Made by a program: the position numbers and the translations under genes. 7,460 nt of DNA, from positions 1 to 7,460 of the forward strand of contig JACDHQ010000091.1 in the NCBI GenBank assembly GCA_013820975.1, read 5' to 3'. Below, in pieces: positions 1 through 5,981 of the stretch. The first letter of the stretch is position 1; each line of letters begins with the position of its first letter. The notes under the pieces are model-generated. The model saw only the letters and a list, made by a program, of their open reading frames with translations, was not told where the DNA came from and did no database searches. The DNA comes from Gemmatimonadaceae bacterium (GTDB lineage Bacteria > Gemmatimonadota > Gemmatimonadetes > Gemmatimonadales > Gemmatimonadaceae).

Positions 1-836
1 TCAACCTCGGGTTCGTCGCGGCCGCCGCCCGGGCAGCTGGCGTTCCCGTGCTGTATTACATCACGCCGCAGGTGTGGGCGTCGCGGCCTGGTCGCATCGA
101 CGCGCTGAAGAAGCACGTCGCGCGCGCGGCCGTGATCTTCCCGTTCGAGGAGACGCTGCTGCGCGCGCACGGCGTCGATGCGACGTTCGTCGGGCACCCC
201 CTGGTGGAGGCGGCGACCGCACTCCCCGACCGCGCCGAGGCGCGCCGCACGCTCGGCATCGACGCGACGCGGCCGGTGCTCGCGCTGTTTCCCGGCAGCC
301 GTCCGCAGGAGATCGCGCGGCATGTGGGGCCGTTCGTGGAGACGGCGCGCGAGCTGGAAGCGCGTATCCCCGGGCTCCAGGTCGTGGTCAGCCATGCCCC
401 GTCGGTGACGATCGATCCGTCGTCGGTGCCGTATCGGCTCGTCCGGGCGCCATCGCTCACCTTGTTGCGGGCCGCCGATGCCGCGCTCTGCAAGAGCGGA
501 ACGACCACCCTCGAGGCGGCCGTGGCACGCTGTCCCCTCGTCCTCGCGTACCGCATGGGAAAGCTCGACTACGCGATCGCGAAGCGGCTCGTCCGGATTC
601 CCGACATCGGGCTGGTGAACATCGTGGCGGAACGTCGCGTGGTGCCGGAGTTCGTCCAGGACGCCTTCGTGCCGTCACGCGTCGCCGACGCGCTCGCCCC
701 ATTGCTCGACCCGTTCAGCGCCGAGCGGGCGCAGATGCTCGACGACCTTGCGGCGGTGCGCGCGAAGCTCGGCGAGCCAGGCGCTGCGGGGCGAGTTGCA
801 GCAATGGCGATGGAGCTCGCCGCGGAGTCGCGGTGA
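1..836 (+). CDS. lpxB: Lipid-A-disaccharide synthase LpxB (3' part, 5' end outside window)
   Basis: LpxB is a GT19 glycosyltransferase on the inner face of the cytoplasmic membrane. It joins UDP-2,3-diacylglucosamine to lipid X to give the lipid A disaccharide. The reading frame is open from the first base (full codons from position 3) to the TGA at 834-836, giving 277 residues. The family is about 380 long, so roughly the first 100 residues are missing. Visible family features, in order: a start that resembles the family's DFN-L stretch, YYITPQVWASRPGR, the FPFEE segment, FVGHPL, the nucleotide-sugar region LFPGSRPQEI, and the C-terminal KSGTTTLEAA...CPLVLAYRM block. One oddity is that the usual WAWR motif reads WASR. 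The stop overlaps the GTG start of the next gene (GTGA, 833-836), which suggests translational coupling. Identification is secure; only the 5' end is unknown. Confidence 0.96.
   Translation, partial: NLGFVAAAARAAGVPVLYYITPQVWASRPGRIDALKKHVARAAVIFPFEETLLRAHGVDATFVGHPLVEAATALPDRAEARRTLGIDATRPVLALFPGSRPQEIARHVGPFVETARELEARIPGLQVVVSHAPSVTIDPSSVPYRLVRAPSLTLLRAADAALCKSGTTTLEAAVARCPLVLAYRMGKLDYAIAKRLVRIPDIGLVNIVAERRVVPEFVQDAFVPSRVADALAPLLDPFSAERAQMLDDLAAVRAKLGEPGAAGRVAAMAMELAAESR
824..836 (+). promoter_or_regulatory. Ribosome binding site and GTGA stop/start overlap, lpxB to acyltransferase
   Basis: GGAG at 824-827 is followed after five bases by GTG at 833-835, whose last two bases with the next A form the lpxB TGA stop. 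This fixes the acyltransferase start and suggests that the ribosome ending lpxB re-initiates on the next gene. Confidence 0.6.
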
Positions 837-1480
837 CCCCGGGGCAGGGTGACGAGCAGCGAGTGCGCTGGATCGTGCGCCTCGGCGCCCTGGTCATCAG
901 GGCGCTCGCCAGCACGTGGCGATACCGGGTCGTCAACGCGGAAGCCGTTGCCTCACAGCGGGCGCAGGGGAAGCCGATCATCCTTGCCCTGTGGCACGGG
1001 CAGATGCTGGTGCCCCTGTGGCACCATCGCGACCAGGATATCGGCATCCTCATCAGCGAGCACCGTGATGGCGAGATCATCGCGCAGATCGCGGAGTCGC
1101 TGCGGCTCCACACGGTGAGAGGGTCGACATCGCGGGGTGGGGGACGGGCGTTGATCGGCCTGGTCCGCGCGCTGTCGGAAGGGCACGACGTCGCCATCAC
1201 CCCGGATGGACCGCGCGGGCCGGCCGGCAGCTTTGCGCCCGGCGCCCTGGTGGCGGCACAACGGTCTGGTGCGCCGATCATCGCGATCGGCGTGCACGCC
1301 CCTCGCGCGTGGCGGCTGCAGAGCTGGGACCGATTCGTGATCCCCAAGCCGTTCAGCAGGGTTCACATCGCGTACAGCGATCCCGCGTACGTCGAGGCCG
1401 CAACGCCACGCGAGGCCGCCGGTGAAGCGCCGCGGTTCCAGCAGCTCATGAACGATGCGGTGGCCCGTGCCGAAGGGTAG
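833..1480 (+). CDS. DUF374-family lysophospholipid-type acyltransferase, probable lipid A late acyltransferase
   Basis: This 215-residue protein matches the DUF374 (COG2121) branch of the glycerolipid acyltransferase superfamily. Motifs seen: LALWHGQ (51-57, H55 the likely catalytic-type histidine), SEHRDGEIIA (75-84), GSTSRGGGRAL (97-107) and TPDGPRGP (123-130). These are the blocks that define the family. A hydrophobic N-terminal stretch (about 13-29) could sit on the membrane. The GTG at 833 is chosen because it overlaps the lpxB stop, has GGAG at 824-827 five bases upstream, and gives the usual family length; the frame stays open upstream but only in the shadow of lpxB. Lying between lpxB and lpxK, it probably adds an acyl chain to a lipid A precursor. 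From memory, LpxJ of Helicobacter and Campylobacter is a DUF374 protein with that role. The family is sure; the substrate is inferred. Confidence 0.88.
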   Translation: MTPGQGDEQRVRWIVRLGALVIRALASTWRYRVVNAEAVASQRAQGKPIILALWHGQMLVPLWHHRDQDIGILISEHRDGEIIAQIAESLRLHTVRGSTSRGGGRALIGLVRALSEGHDVAITPDGPRGPAGSFAPGALVAAQRSGAPIIAIGVHAPRAWRLQSWDRFVIPKPFSRVHIAYSDPAYVEAATPREAAGEAPRFQQLMNDAVARAEG

Positions 1481-2534
1481 GGGGGTATCGCTCGCCGAGC
1501 GCGTCTGGTATGGAGACGACGCGGCGGCGCGCCTCGTGCGGCTCGGGCTCCTGCCGGCCGCCGCCCTCTGGAGCGGCATCACGGCCGCGCGAAATGCGCT
1601 GTACGACGCCGGCGTGTTCCGGCCGGACGAGGCGGGGCTCCCGGCGATCAGCATCGGCAACCTCTCGGTGGGGGGCACGGGGAAGACTCCGTTCGCGGCC
1701 TGGATGGCCGGAGAGCTCCAGCAGCGCGGATGCCGCCCCGCGATCGTGCTCCGGGGGTATGGCGACGACGAGCCGGAGGTGCACCGCCGGTTGAACCCGG
1801 GCATGCTCGTGATCGTGGACGCCGACCGCTCGCGGGGGGTGCGCGCGGCGGCAAGCCGCGGCGCGGACGTGGCCGTGCTGGATGATGCATTCCAGCACAG
1901 GAAGGCCCGCCGCCTCGTGGACGTCGTCCTCCTGAGCGCCGATCGGTGGACCGGGCGTGCGCGCGCGCTCCCAGCGGGCCCCTTTCGAGAGGGGCTCGGG
2001 GCGCTCCGGCGGGCTGCCCAGGTCGTGGTTACCCGGAAGGCAGCACCGCCCGAAGCGGCGGCGCAACTCGCCCTCAAGCTCTCAGGTGCCTTTCCGGGGC
2101 TCCCGGTCGCCCAGGTGCACCTGGCACCCTCCGGGCTCGTCGACGCTGCCTCGGGCGAAGTGAGGGCCATTTCCACGCTGGCTGGGCGGCCGGTGCTCGC
2201 GATCTGCGGCGTGGGCGACCCTGCGGCATTCAGTGCCCAGCTCAGGGCGGCCGGTGCCGACGTCGCATTGCGCGCGTTCCCGGACCATCACCCATTTGCC
2301 GATGCCGACATTGAGGAGCTCGCCGCCGAGGCGCGGGAATTCGCCGGGCGCGGAGGCGTGGCCATGTGCACGCTGAAGGACGCCGTAAAGCTTTCCCCGC
2401 GGTGGCCGTCAGGGGAGCCCGGCTTATCGTTCGTCTCCCAGCAGGTTATTGTTGAAACCGGGCGTGCATCGCTCGATCAACTGCTCGAGACCGTGATTCA
2501 TGCGCGCAAGCCGGCCGCTGCCGCGGCCGGCTGA
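1455..2534 (+). CDS. lpxK: Tetraacyldisaccharide 4'-kinase LpxK
   Basis: LpxK is a membrane-associated P-loop kinase that phosphorylates the 4' position of the tetraacyl disaccharide to give lipid IVA. The product is 359 residues. Motifs, from M1 at 1455: SLAERVWYG (12-20), a hydrophobic N-terminal helix (about 26-45), the Walker A loop GGTGKT (73-78), RGYG (100-103) followed at once by DDEP (104-107), DDAFQHR (143-149), LPAGPFRE, GVGD (252-255), FPDHHPF (275-281) and TLKDAVKL (306-313). Oddities: most LpxKs have about 18 residues between RGYG and DEP that are absent here, DDGFQH is DDAFQH, and TEKD is TLKD. The start at 1455 overlaps the previous gene by 26 bases and has no clear ribosome binding site; GTG at 1467 is the alternative. 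The last codons lie in a perfect inverted repeat (2509-2532). Identification is secure despite these changes. Confidence 0.95.
   Translation: MRWPVPKGRGVSLAERVWYGDDAAARLVRLGLLPAAALWSGITAARNALYDAGVFRPDEAGLPAISIGNLSVGGTGKTPFAAWMAGELQQRGCRPAIVLRGYGDDEPEVHRRLNPGMLVIVDADRSRGVRAAASRGADVAVLDDAFQHRKARRLVDVVLLSADRWTGRARALPAGPFREGLGALRRAAQVVVTRKAAPPEAAAQLALKLSGAFPGLPVAQVHLAPSGLVDAASGEVRAISTLAGRPVLAICGVGDPAAFSAQLRAAGADVALRAFPDHHPFADADIEELAAEAREFAGRGGVAMCTLKDAVKLSPRWPSGEPGLSFVSQQVIVETGRASLDQLLETVIHARKPAAAAAG
2509..2532 (+). other. Perfect 10-bp inverted repeat (RNA hairpin) at the end of lpxK
   Basis: AGCCGGCCGC (2509-2518) and GCGGCCGGCT (2523-2532) are exact reverse complements separated by the four bases TGCC. 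The stem ends on the first base of the lpxK stop codon, 25 bases before the dehydrogenase start. No T-run follows, so it is not a standard intrinsic terminator. It might slow transcription, stabilise the 3' end of a processed lipid A transcript, or be a by-product of an alanine/glycine-rich tail written in GC-rich codons. The repeat is seen directly; its role is not known. Confidence 0.5.
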
Positions 2535-2556
2535 CCACTCGCATCTTCAGCCTGTC

Positions 2557-3867
2557 ATGGCTTCCGACCTCCGCCTGCCAACCAATTCGATCGTCCGGCC
2601 CGACAAGGAAACCTTCCTCAACGAGGAAAATCCATTCGAGGCCATGATGTCCCGGTTCGACCGGGCGGCCCAGTTGCTCGACCTGGAGCCGGGCCTGTAC
2701 AAGGTGCTGCGCCACCCGGAGAAGCAGATCACCGTGTCGATCCCGGTGCTGATGGACAACGGGGAGGTGGAGGTCTTCACCGGCTACCGTGTGCTGTACA
2801 ACACCTCGCGGGGGCCGGCCAAGGGCGGCATCCGGTTCGACATGCATGTCGACATGGAAGAGGTCAAGGCGCTGGCCGCCTGGATGACCTGGAAGTGTGC
2901 CGTCGTCAACCTGCCGTTCGGCGGCGCCAAGGGCGGCGTGATCTGTGATCCGCTCAAGCTCAGCGTCGGCGAACTCGAACGACTGACGCGGCGGTACACG
3001 ACCGGGATCATCAACACACTCGGGCCCGACTCCGACGTGCCGGCGCCCGACGTCAACACGAACGAGCGCGTGATGGCCTGGATCATGGATACCTATTCCA
3101 TGGCCATGCGCCACACCGTCACCGCGGTCGTCACCGGCAAGCCGATCGAACTCGGTGGCTCGCTGGGGCGCCGCGAGGCGACAGGGCGCGGCGTAATGAT
3201 CTCGACGCGTGAGGCGCTCAAGCACCTTGGCATGCGCATCGAGGGAGCCACCGTCGCGGTGCAGGGCTTCGGCAACGTCGGGTCCGTGGCGGCGGACCTG
3301 CTGACCAAGGAAGGGTGCCGCGTCGTGGCCGTCAGCGACAAGTCGGGCGGCATCTACAACAAGGCCGGGATCGACGTCCCCGCGGCCATCGAGCACGTGA
3401 AGAAGCACCGGTCGCTCGAGGGGTTCGCTGGCGGCGGCGAGCACGTGTCGAACGACGAACTGCTGCTGCTGGATGTGGACGTCCTCGTGCCGGCAGCCCT
3501 CGAGAACGTGATCACCCGCCACAATGCCGGAAAGGTCAGGGCGAAGGTGATCGTCGAGGGCGCCAACGGCCCGACGACCGCACCCGCCGACGCGATCCTG
3601 GACGAGAAGGGCGTGTTCGTCGTCCCGGACATCCTCGCCAATGCCGGCGGCGTCACCGTGTCGTACTTCGAGTGGGTGCAGGATCGCCAGGCATATTTCT
3701 GGACCGAGGACGTCGTCAACGAGCGCCTCACGGAAATCATGGTGCGCAGCTTCAACGACGTGCTCCAGCTCTCGCTGCAGCACAAGGTCAACATGCGGAC
3801 GGCAGCCTACATGCTCGCGATCAGCCGCGTCGCGACGGTGCATCGCCTGCGCGGCATCTACGCCTGA
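2557..3867 (+). CDS. gdhA: Glutamate dehydrogenase (Glu/Leu/Phe/Val dehydrogenase family)
   Basis: This enzyme catalyses reversible oxidative deamination of glutamate to 2-oxoglutarate and ammonia in the cytoplasm, linking nitrogen and carbon metabolism. The product is 436 residues, normal for the hexameric small GDHs. Seen: GPAKGGIRF with K89, WKCAVVNLPFGGAKGG with K113 and K125, PAPDVNT with D165, the dinucleotide loop GFGNVG (237-242) with D261 at the end of the next strand, GAN (335-337) and NAGGVTVSYFEW (from N362) with S369. K89 plus the VS serine indicate glutamate rather than leucine or phenylalanine as substrate, since leucine dehydrogenases have hydrophobic residues there. The cofactor (NAD or NADP) cannot be decided. 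ATG 2557 is chosen because family similarity begins soon after; an in-frame ATG at 2500 would add 19 proline/arginine-rich residues inside lpxK. No clear ribosome binding site is seen. Hairpins lie at both borders. Confidence 0.95.
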   Translation: MASDLRLPTNSIVRPDKETFLNEENPFEAMMSRFDRAAQLLDLEPGLYKVLRHPEKQITVSIPVLMDNGEVEVFTGYRVLYNTSRGPAKGGIRFDMHVDMEEVKALAAWMTWKCAVVNLPFGGAKGGVICDPLKLSVGELERLTRRYTTGIINTLGPDSDVPAPDVNTNERVMAWIMDTYSMAMRHTVTAVVTGKPIELGGSLGRREATGRGVMISTREALKHLGMRIEGATVAVQGFGNVGSVAADLLTKEGCRVVAVSDKSGGIYNKAGIDVPAAIEHVKKHRSLEGFAGGGEHVSNDELLLLDVDVLVPAALENVITRHNAGKVRAKVIVEGANGPTTAPADAILDEKGVFVVPDILANAGGVTVSYFEWVQDRQAYFWTEDVVNERLTEIMVRSFNDVLQLSLQHKVNMRTAAYMLAISRVATVHRLRGIYA

Positions 3868-3872
3868 TCGCC

Positions 3873-3913
3873 TGCCCACCGCGGCGTGCGTTTCCTCGTC
3901 GTCGCGGTGGGCA
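3873..3913 (+). promoter_or_regulatory. Strong hairpin enclosing the rlmH start codon
   Basis: TGCCCACCGCG (3873-3883) and CGCGGTGGGCA (3903-3913) are exact reverse complements. The stem extends inward by a G-U pair (3884/3902) and two further pairs (3885/3901, 3886/3900), giving about 14 bp with a 13-base loop. The first base of the GTG start (3886) is paired and the other two lie in the loop, and the whole ribosome-binding region is in the left arm. The left arm is non-coding, while the right arm encodes residues 6-10 of RlmH. No T-run follows, so a simple terminator for the dehydrogenase is unlikely; restraint of rlmH translation or an RNA-processing site is more plausible. Structure is inferred from base pairing alone. 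Confidence 0.5.
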
Positions 3914-4350
3914 AGCCCCGTGATGCTGCGCTCGCGGCCGCGATCAGGGAGTACGAGGGGCGGGCGGCGCGCTACTGGCCGCTCGCCACGCATGACGTCC
4001 GCGAGGAGCCGGCGCGCAGTGCCACCTCCGCCCAGGTGCGCGACCGGGAAGGGCAGCGGCTGCTCGAGAAGGTGCCCGCAGGGTGCCGCGTCGTCTGCTG
4101 CGATCCGGGGGGCGACGCACTGTCCTCGGAGCAGTTCGCACGCTGGCTCTCCGACGCGCGTGAGGCGGCGCGCGACATGGCATTTGTCATCGGTGGTGCC
4201 TATGGGCTTTCCGAGCCGCTGCTGCAACGGGCAGAGCGCAAGCTGCTGCTCGCCCCCTGGACGCTGCCGCACGACCTCGCGCGTCTTGTTCTCGCTGAAC
4301 AGCTGTACCGTGCCGGGACGATCCTGCGCGGTGAGCCGTACCACAAGTGA
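3886..4350 (+). CDS. rlmH: 23S rRNA (pseudouridine1915-N3)-methyltransferase RlmH
   Basis: RlmH is a small SPOUT-class methyltransferase that acts as a dimer on assembled 70S ribosomes. It adds a methyl group from S-adenosylmethionine to N3 of pseudouridine 1915 in helix 69 of 23S rRNA. The product is 154 residues, the normal length (about 155-160). Seen: an N-terminal strand with AVGK (7-10), REYEGRAARY, the cofactor-binding knot motif FVIGGAYGLSE around GGAYG (103-107), TLPHDLARLVLAEQLYRA, and the invariant C-terminal PYHK (151-154) that closes the active site. The GTG start at 3886 is the only one that gives the family N terminus; no ribosome binding site is visible because the region upstream is in a hairpin arm. 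The gene begins 18 bases after the dehydrogenase stop, and its own TGA overlaps the bshC GTG (4347-4350). Confidence 0.96.
   Translation: MRFLVVAVGKPRDAALAAAIREYEGRAARYWPLATHDVREEPARSATSAQVRDREGQRLLEKVPAGCRVVCCDPGGDALSSEQFARWLSDAREAARDMAFVIGGAYGLSEPLLQRAERKLLLAPWTLPHDLARLVLAEQLYRAGTILRGEPYHK
4347..4350 (+). other. GTGA stop/start overlap, rlmH to bshC
   Basis: The TGA stop of rlmH (4348-4350) shares two bases with a GTG in the bshC frame. This supports coupled translation if GTG 4347 is the real bshC start. The weak upstream ribosome binding site and the poorly conserved first 26-29 residues leave a downstream GTG possible. Confidence 0.5.
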
Positions 4351-5981
4351 CTCCCCCGTCCGTGCGGCCTGACGCTCACGCGCCGTCGGTCGAGTCGCGC
4401 GAGGACCGCGAGGCGGCGCCGACGGTGAAATCGGTGAGCCTCGGCGGCTCGGCGCTGTCGCGGTGCATCCAGGCGCGAGGCGCGCCGCCGGAGTGGCGGG
4501 TCGTTTCGCCTTCGAACGTGGCCGGCTGGTCGGAGCGGGCGCGGGACACCCAGGCGGCGTTCGCCACGCACGACTGGTGGCGCGACATCGCGCCGGCGAC
4601 GAGCCAAGCTGGCGCCGGCCGCGAGCGTCTCGAGCGCGTCGCACGCGCCGGCGGCGTGGTGGTGACGACCGGGCAGCAGCCCGGGCTGTTCGGCGGGCCG
4701 GTGTACACCTGGAGCAAGGCGTTGTCGGCGCTCGCCCTCGCGGACGAGATCGAGCGTGTCACGGGGGTTCCGGCCGCGCCGCTCTTCTGGGCCGCCACCG
4801 ACGACGCCGACCTCGCGGAAGCACAGCGCGTCTGGGTGTCGCTCGAGGGCGGCGCGCGTGAGCTGCGCGGCACTGCGGATGCGCCGGCCGGCACCCCGGC
4901 TTCGACCGTGCGGCAGGGCCACCTGGGCGCGCAGCTCGCGTCGCTTCGAGAGGCGAGCGGCTCGGCGATGCACGCCGGCGTCCTGGCAGCAGCCGAGGCG
5001 GCGTACGGCAACCCGGGCGCGACCATCGGTGATGCCTATATCGTGCTGCTGGAGTCGGTCCTCGCCCCGCTTGGTATCGCTGTGATCGATGCCTCCCACC
5101 CGGCGATCCGCCGGGCCGGCGGCACAGTCGTCCGCCGTGCGCTCGACGAGGCCGAAGCGGTACAGGCGGCGCTCAGTCAACGGACCGCTGCAATCAGGTC
5201 ACATGGCTTCGAGCCGCAGGTGGACGATGTCGCGGGGCTCACGCCGGTGTTCGTGTACGATGGTGAAAGCAAGCGGCGGGTCAGAATCGACGAGGCCTCG
5301 CTCGTCGCGTCGAGCACGGATTACACCGGGCTCGGCCCCAACGTCTTGCTCCGGCCGATCGTGGAGGCAGGCATCCTCCCGACCGTGGCGTATGTCGCCG
5401 GCCCCGCGGAGCTCGCGTACTTCGCCCAGGTGACGGCGCTGGCTGAAGCGATCGGCGCCCGCATCCCCGTCGCCGTCCCCCGGTGGTCCGGGGTGATCGT
5501 CGAGCCACGAATGCAGCGGCTTCTCGCCCGCCTGGGCGTCGAGCCCGGCGAGCTCGCCGACCCGCACGCCGTCGAGGGCGTGCTGGCGCGCGCCGGCATG
5601 CCACAGCCCCTTGCCGCCGCGCTCGCGCAGGCGGCGGAGTCGGTGGCCGGCAGCGTCGGAGCGATCGACGCCGCGGACCGGACGGACCTGATTCCGACCC
5701 CAGTGCTGGACGGGTTGAAGGACCGGCTGGCGCATCAGCTGGCCCGCCTGGAGCGCCGGGCGTTGGCAGCGGTGAAGCGGCGGGAGGCGATGCTCGTCGG
5801 GGGCGTTGCGACAGCGCGCGGCTACTTCTTCCCCGGCGGGAAGCCGCAGGAACGCGCGCTGGCGATCATCCCGTTCCTCGCCAGGAGCGGCCCGCGCATC
5901 CTCGATGCAATGATCACCGAGGCGCGGCGTCACGCGGCTGCGCTCGTGTCGGGCCGCGCGCGCACGGGCGGGGAAGCATGA
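4347..5981 (+). CDS. bshC: Putative bacillithiol synthase BshC (cysteine-adding enzyme)
   Basis: BshC is assigned the last step of bacillithiol synthesis, ligation of cysteine to glucosaminyl-malate in the cytoplasm. The product is 544 residues; the family is about 530-540. Seen: VVVTTGQQPGLFGGPVYTWSKAL with GQQPG at 109-113, PLFWAATDDAD with FW at 147-148, GFEPQVDD, GPNVLLRP (330-337), PTVAYVAGPAELAYFAQ (from 345), EPRM (386-389), an Arg/Ala-rich likely coiled-coil stretch near 455-480, and the C-terminal KPQERALAIIPFLARSGP (499-516). Together these are diagnostic. One oddity is that the usual EDHD after FW is DDAD, and the following INH is lost. GTG 4347 overlaps the rlmH stop; starts at GTG 4425 or 4434 would remove a 26-29-residue poorly conserved leader and may be the true ones. 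The stop overlaps murJ (ATGA). The bshA and bshB genes are not in this window. Confidence 0.93.
   Translation: MTPPSVRPDAHAPSVESREDREAAPTVKSVSLGGSALSRCIQARGAPPEWRVVSPSNVAGWSERARDTQAAFATHDWWRDIAPATSQAGAGRERLERVARAGGVVVTTGQQPGLFGGPVYTWSKALSALALADEIERVTGVPAAPLFWAATDDADLAEAQRVWVSLEGGARELRGTADAPAGTPASTVRQGHLGAQLASLREASGSAMHAGVLAAAEAAYGNPGATIGDAYIVLLESVLAPLGIAVIDASHPAIRRAGGTVVRRALDEAEAVQAALSQRTAAIRSHGFEPQVDDVAGLTPVFVYDGESKRRVRIDEASLVASSTDYTGLGPNVLLRPIVEAGILPTVAYVAGPAELAYFAQVTALAEAIGARIPVAVPRWSGVIVEPRMQRLLARLGVEPGELADPHAVEGVLARAGMPQPLAAALAQAAESVAGSVGAIDAADRTDLIPTPVLDGLKDRLAHQLARLERRALAAVKRREAMLVGGVATARGYFFPGGKPQERALAIIPFLARSGPRILDAMITEARRHAAALVSGRARTGGEA
5978..5981 (+). other. ATGA stop/start overlap, bshC to murJ
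   Basis: ATG of murJ (5978-5980) overlaps TGA of bshC (5979-5981), the classic arrangement for translational coupling. It sets the murJ start, although the conserved part of the protein begins only about 25 residues later. Confidence 0.75.

Noticed and set aside
74..832. Extending the acyltransferase frame upstream to ATG 74
   Set aside because: The extra 253 residues are Arg/Ala/Gly-rich, lie wholly inside lpxB in another frame and match no family feature. The GTG at 833 gives the normal family length.
953..2176. A 407-codon minus-strand open frame over the acyltransferase and lpxK
   Set aside because: It is an antisense shadow of two well-supported genes, with no domain or ribosome binding site.
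2440..2490. Possible promoter for glutamate dehydrogenase in the slightly AT-richer stretch near the end of lpxK (TTGTTG then GATCAA)
   Set aside because: The -10-like element is poor, and the stretch is within coding sequence. It is not strong enough to call.
4326..4383. Imperfect inverted repeat (GCGC-GTGAGC with GCTCAC-GCGC, one bulged G) around the rlmH/bshC junction
   Set aside because: The loop is 37 bases and both arms are coding, so chance pairing in GC-rich DNA is likely.
2446..4644. A 732-codon open frame on the minus strand across glutamate dehydrogenase and rlmH
   Set aside because: It is antisense to two genes with clear family motifs. Its translation is rich in Arg, His, Ala and Gly with no recognisable domain, as expected when GC-rich third positions remove stops from the opposite frame.
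5478..5493. CCGGGG/CCCCGG tetraloop hairpin inside bshC
   Set aside because: It is a short stem wholly inside conserved coding sequence, with no reason to give it a role.
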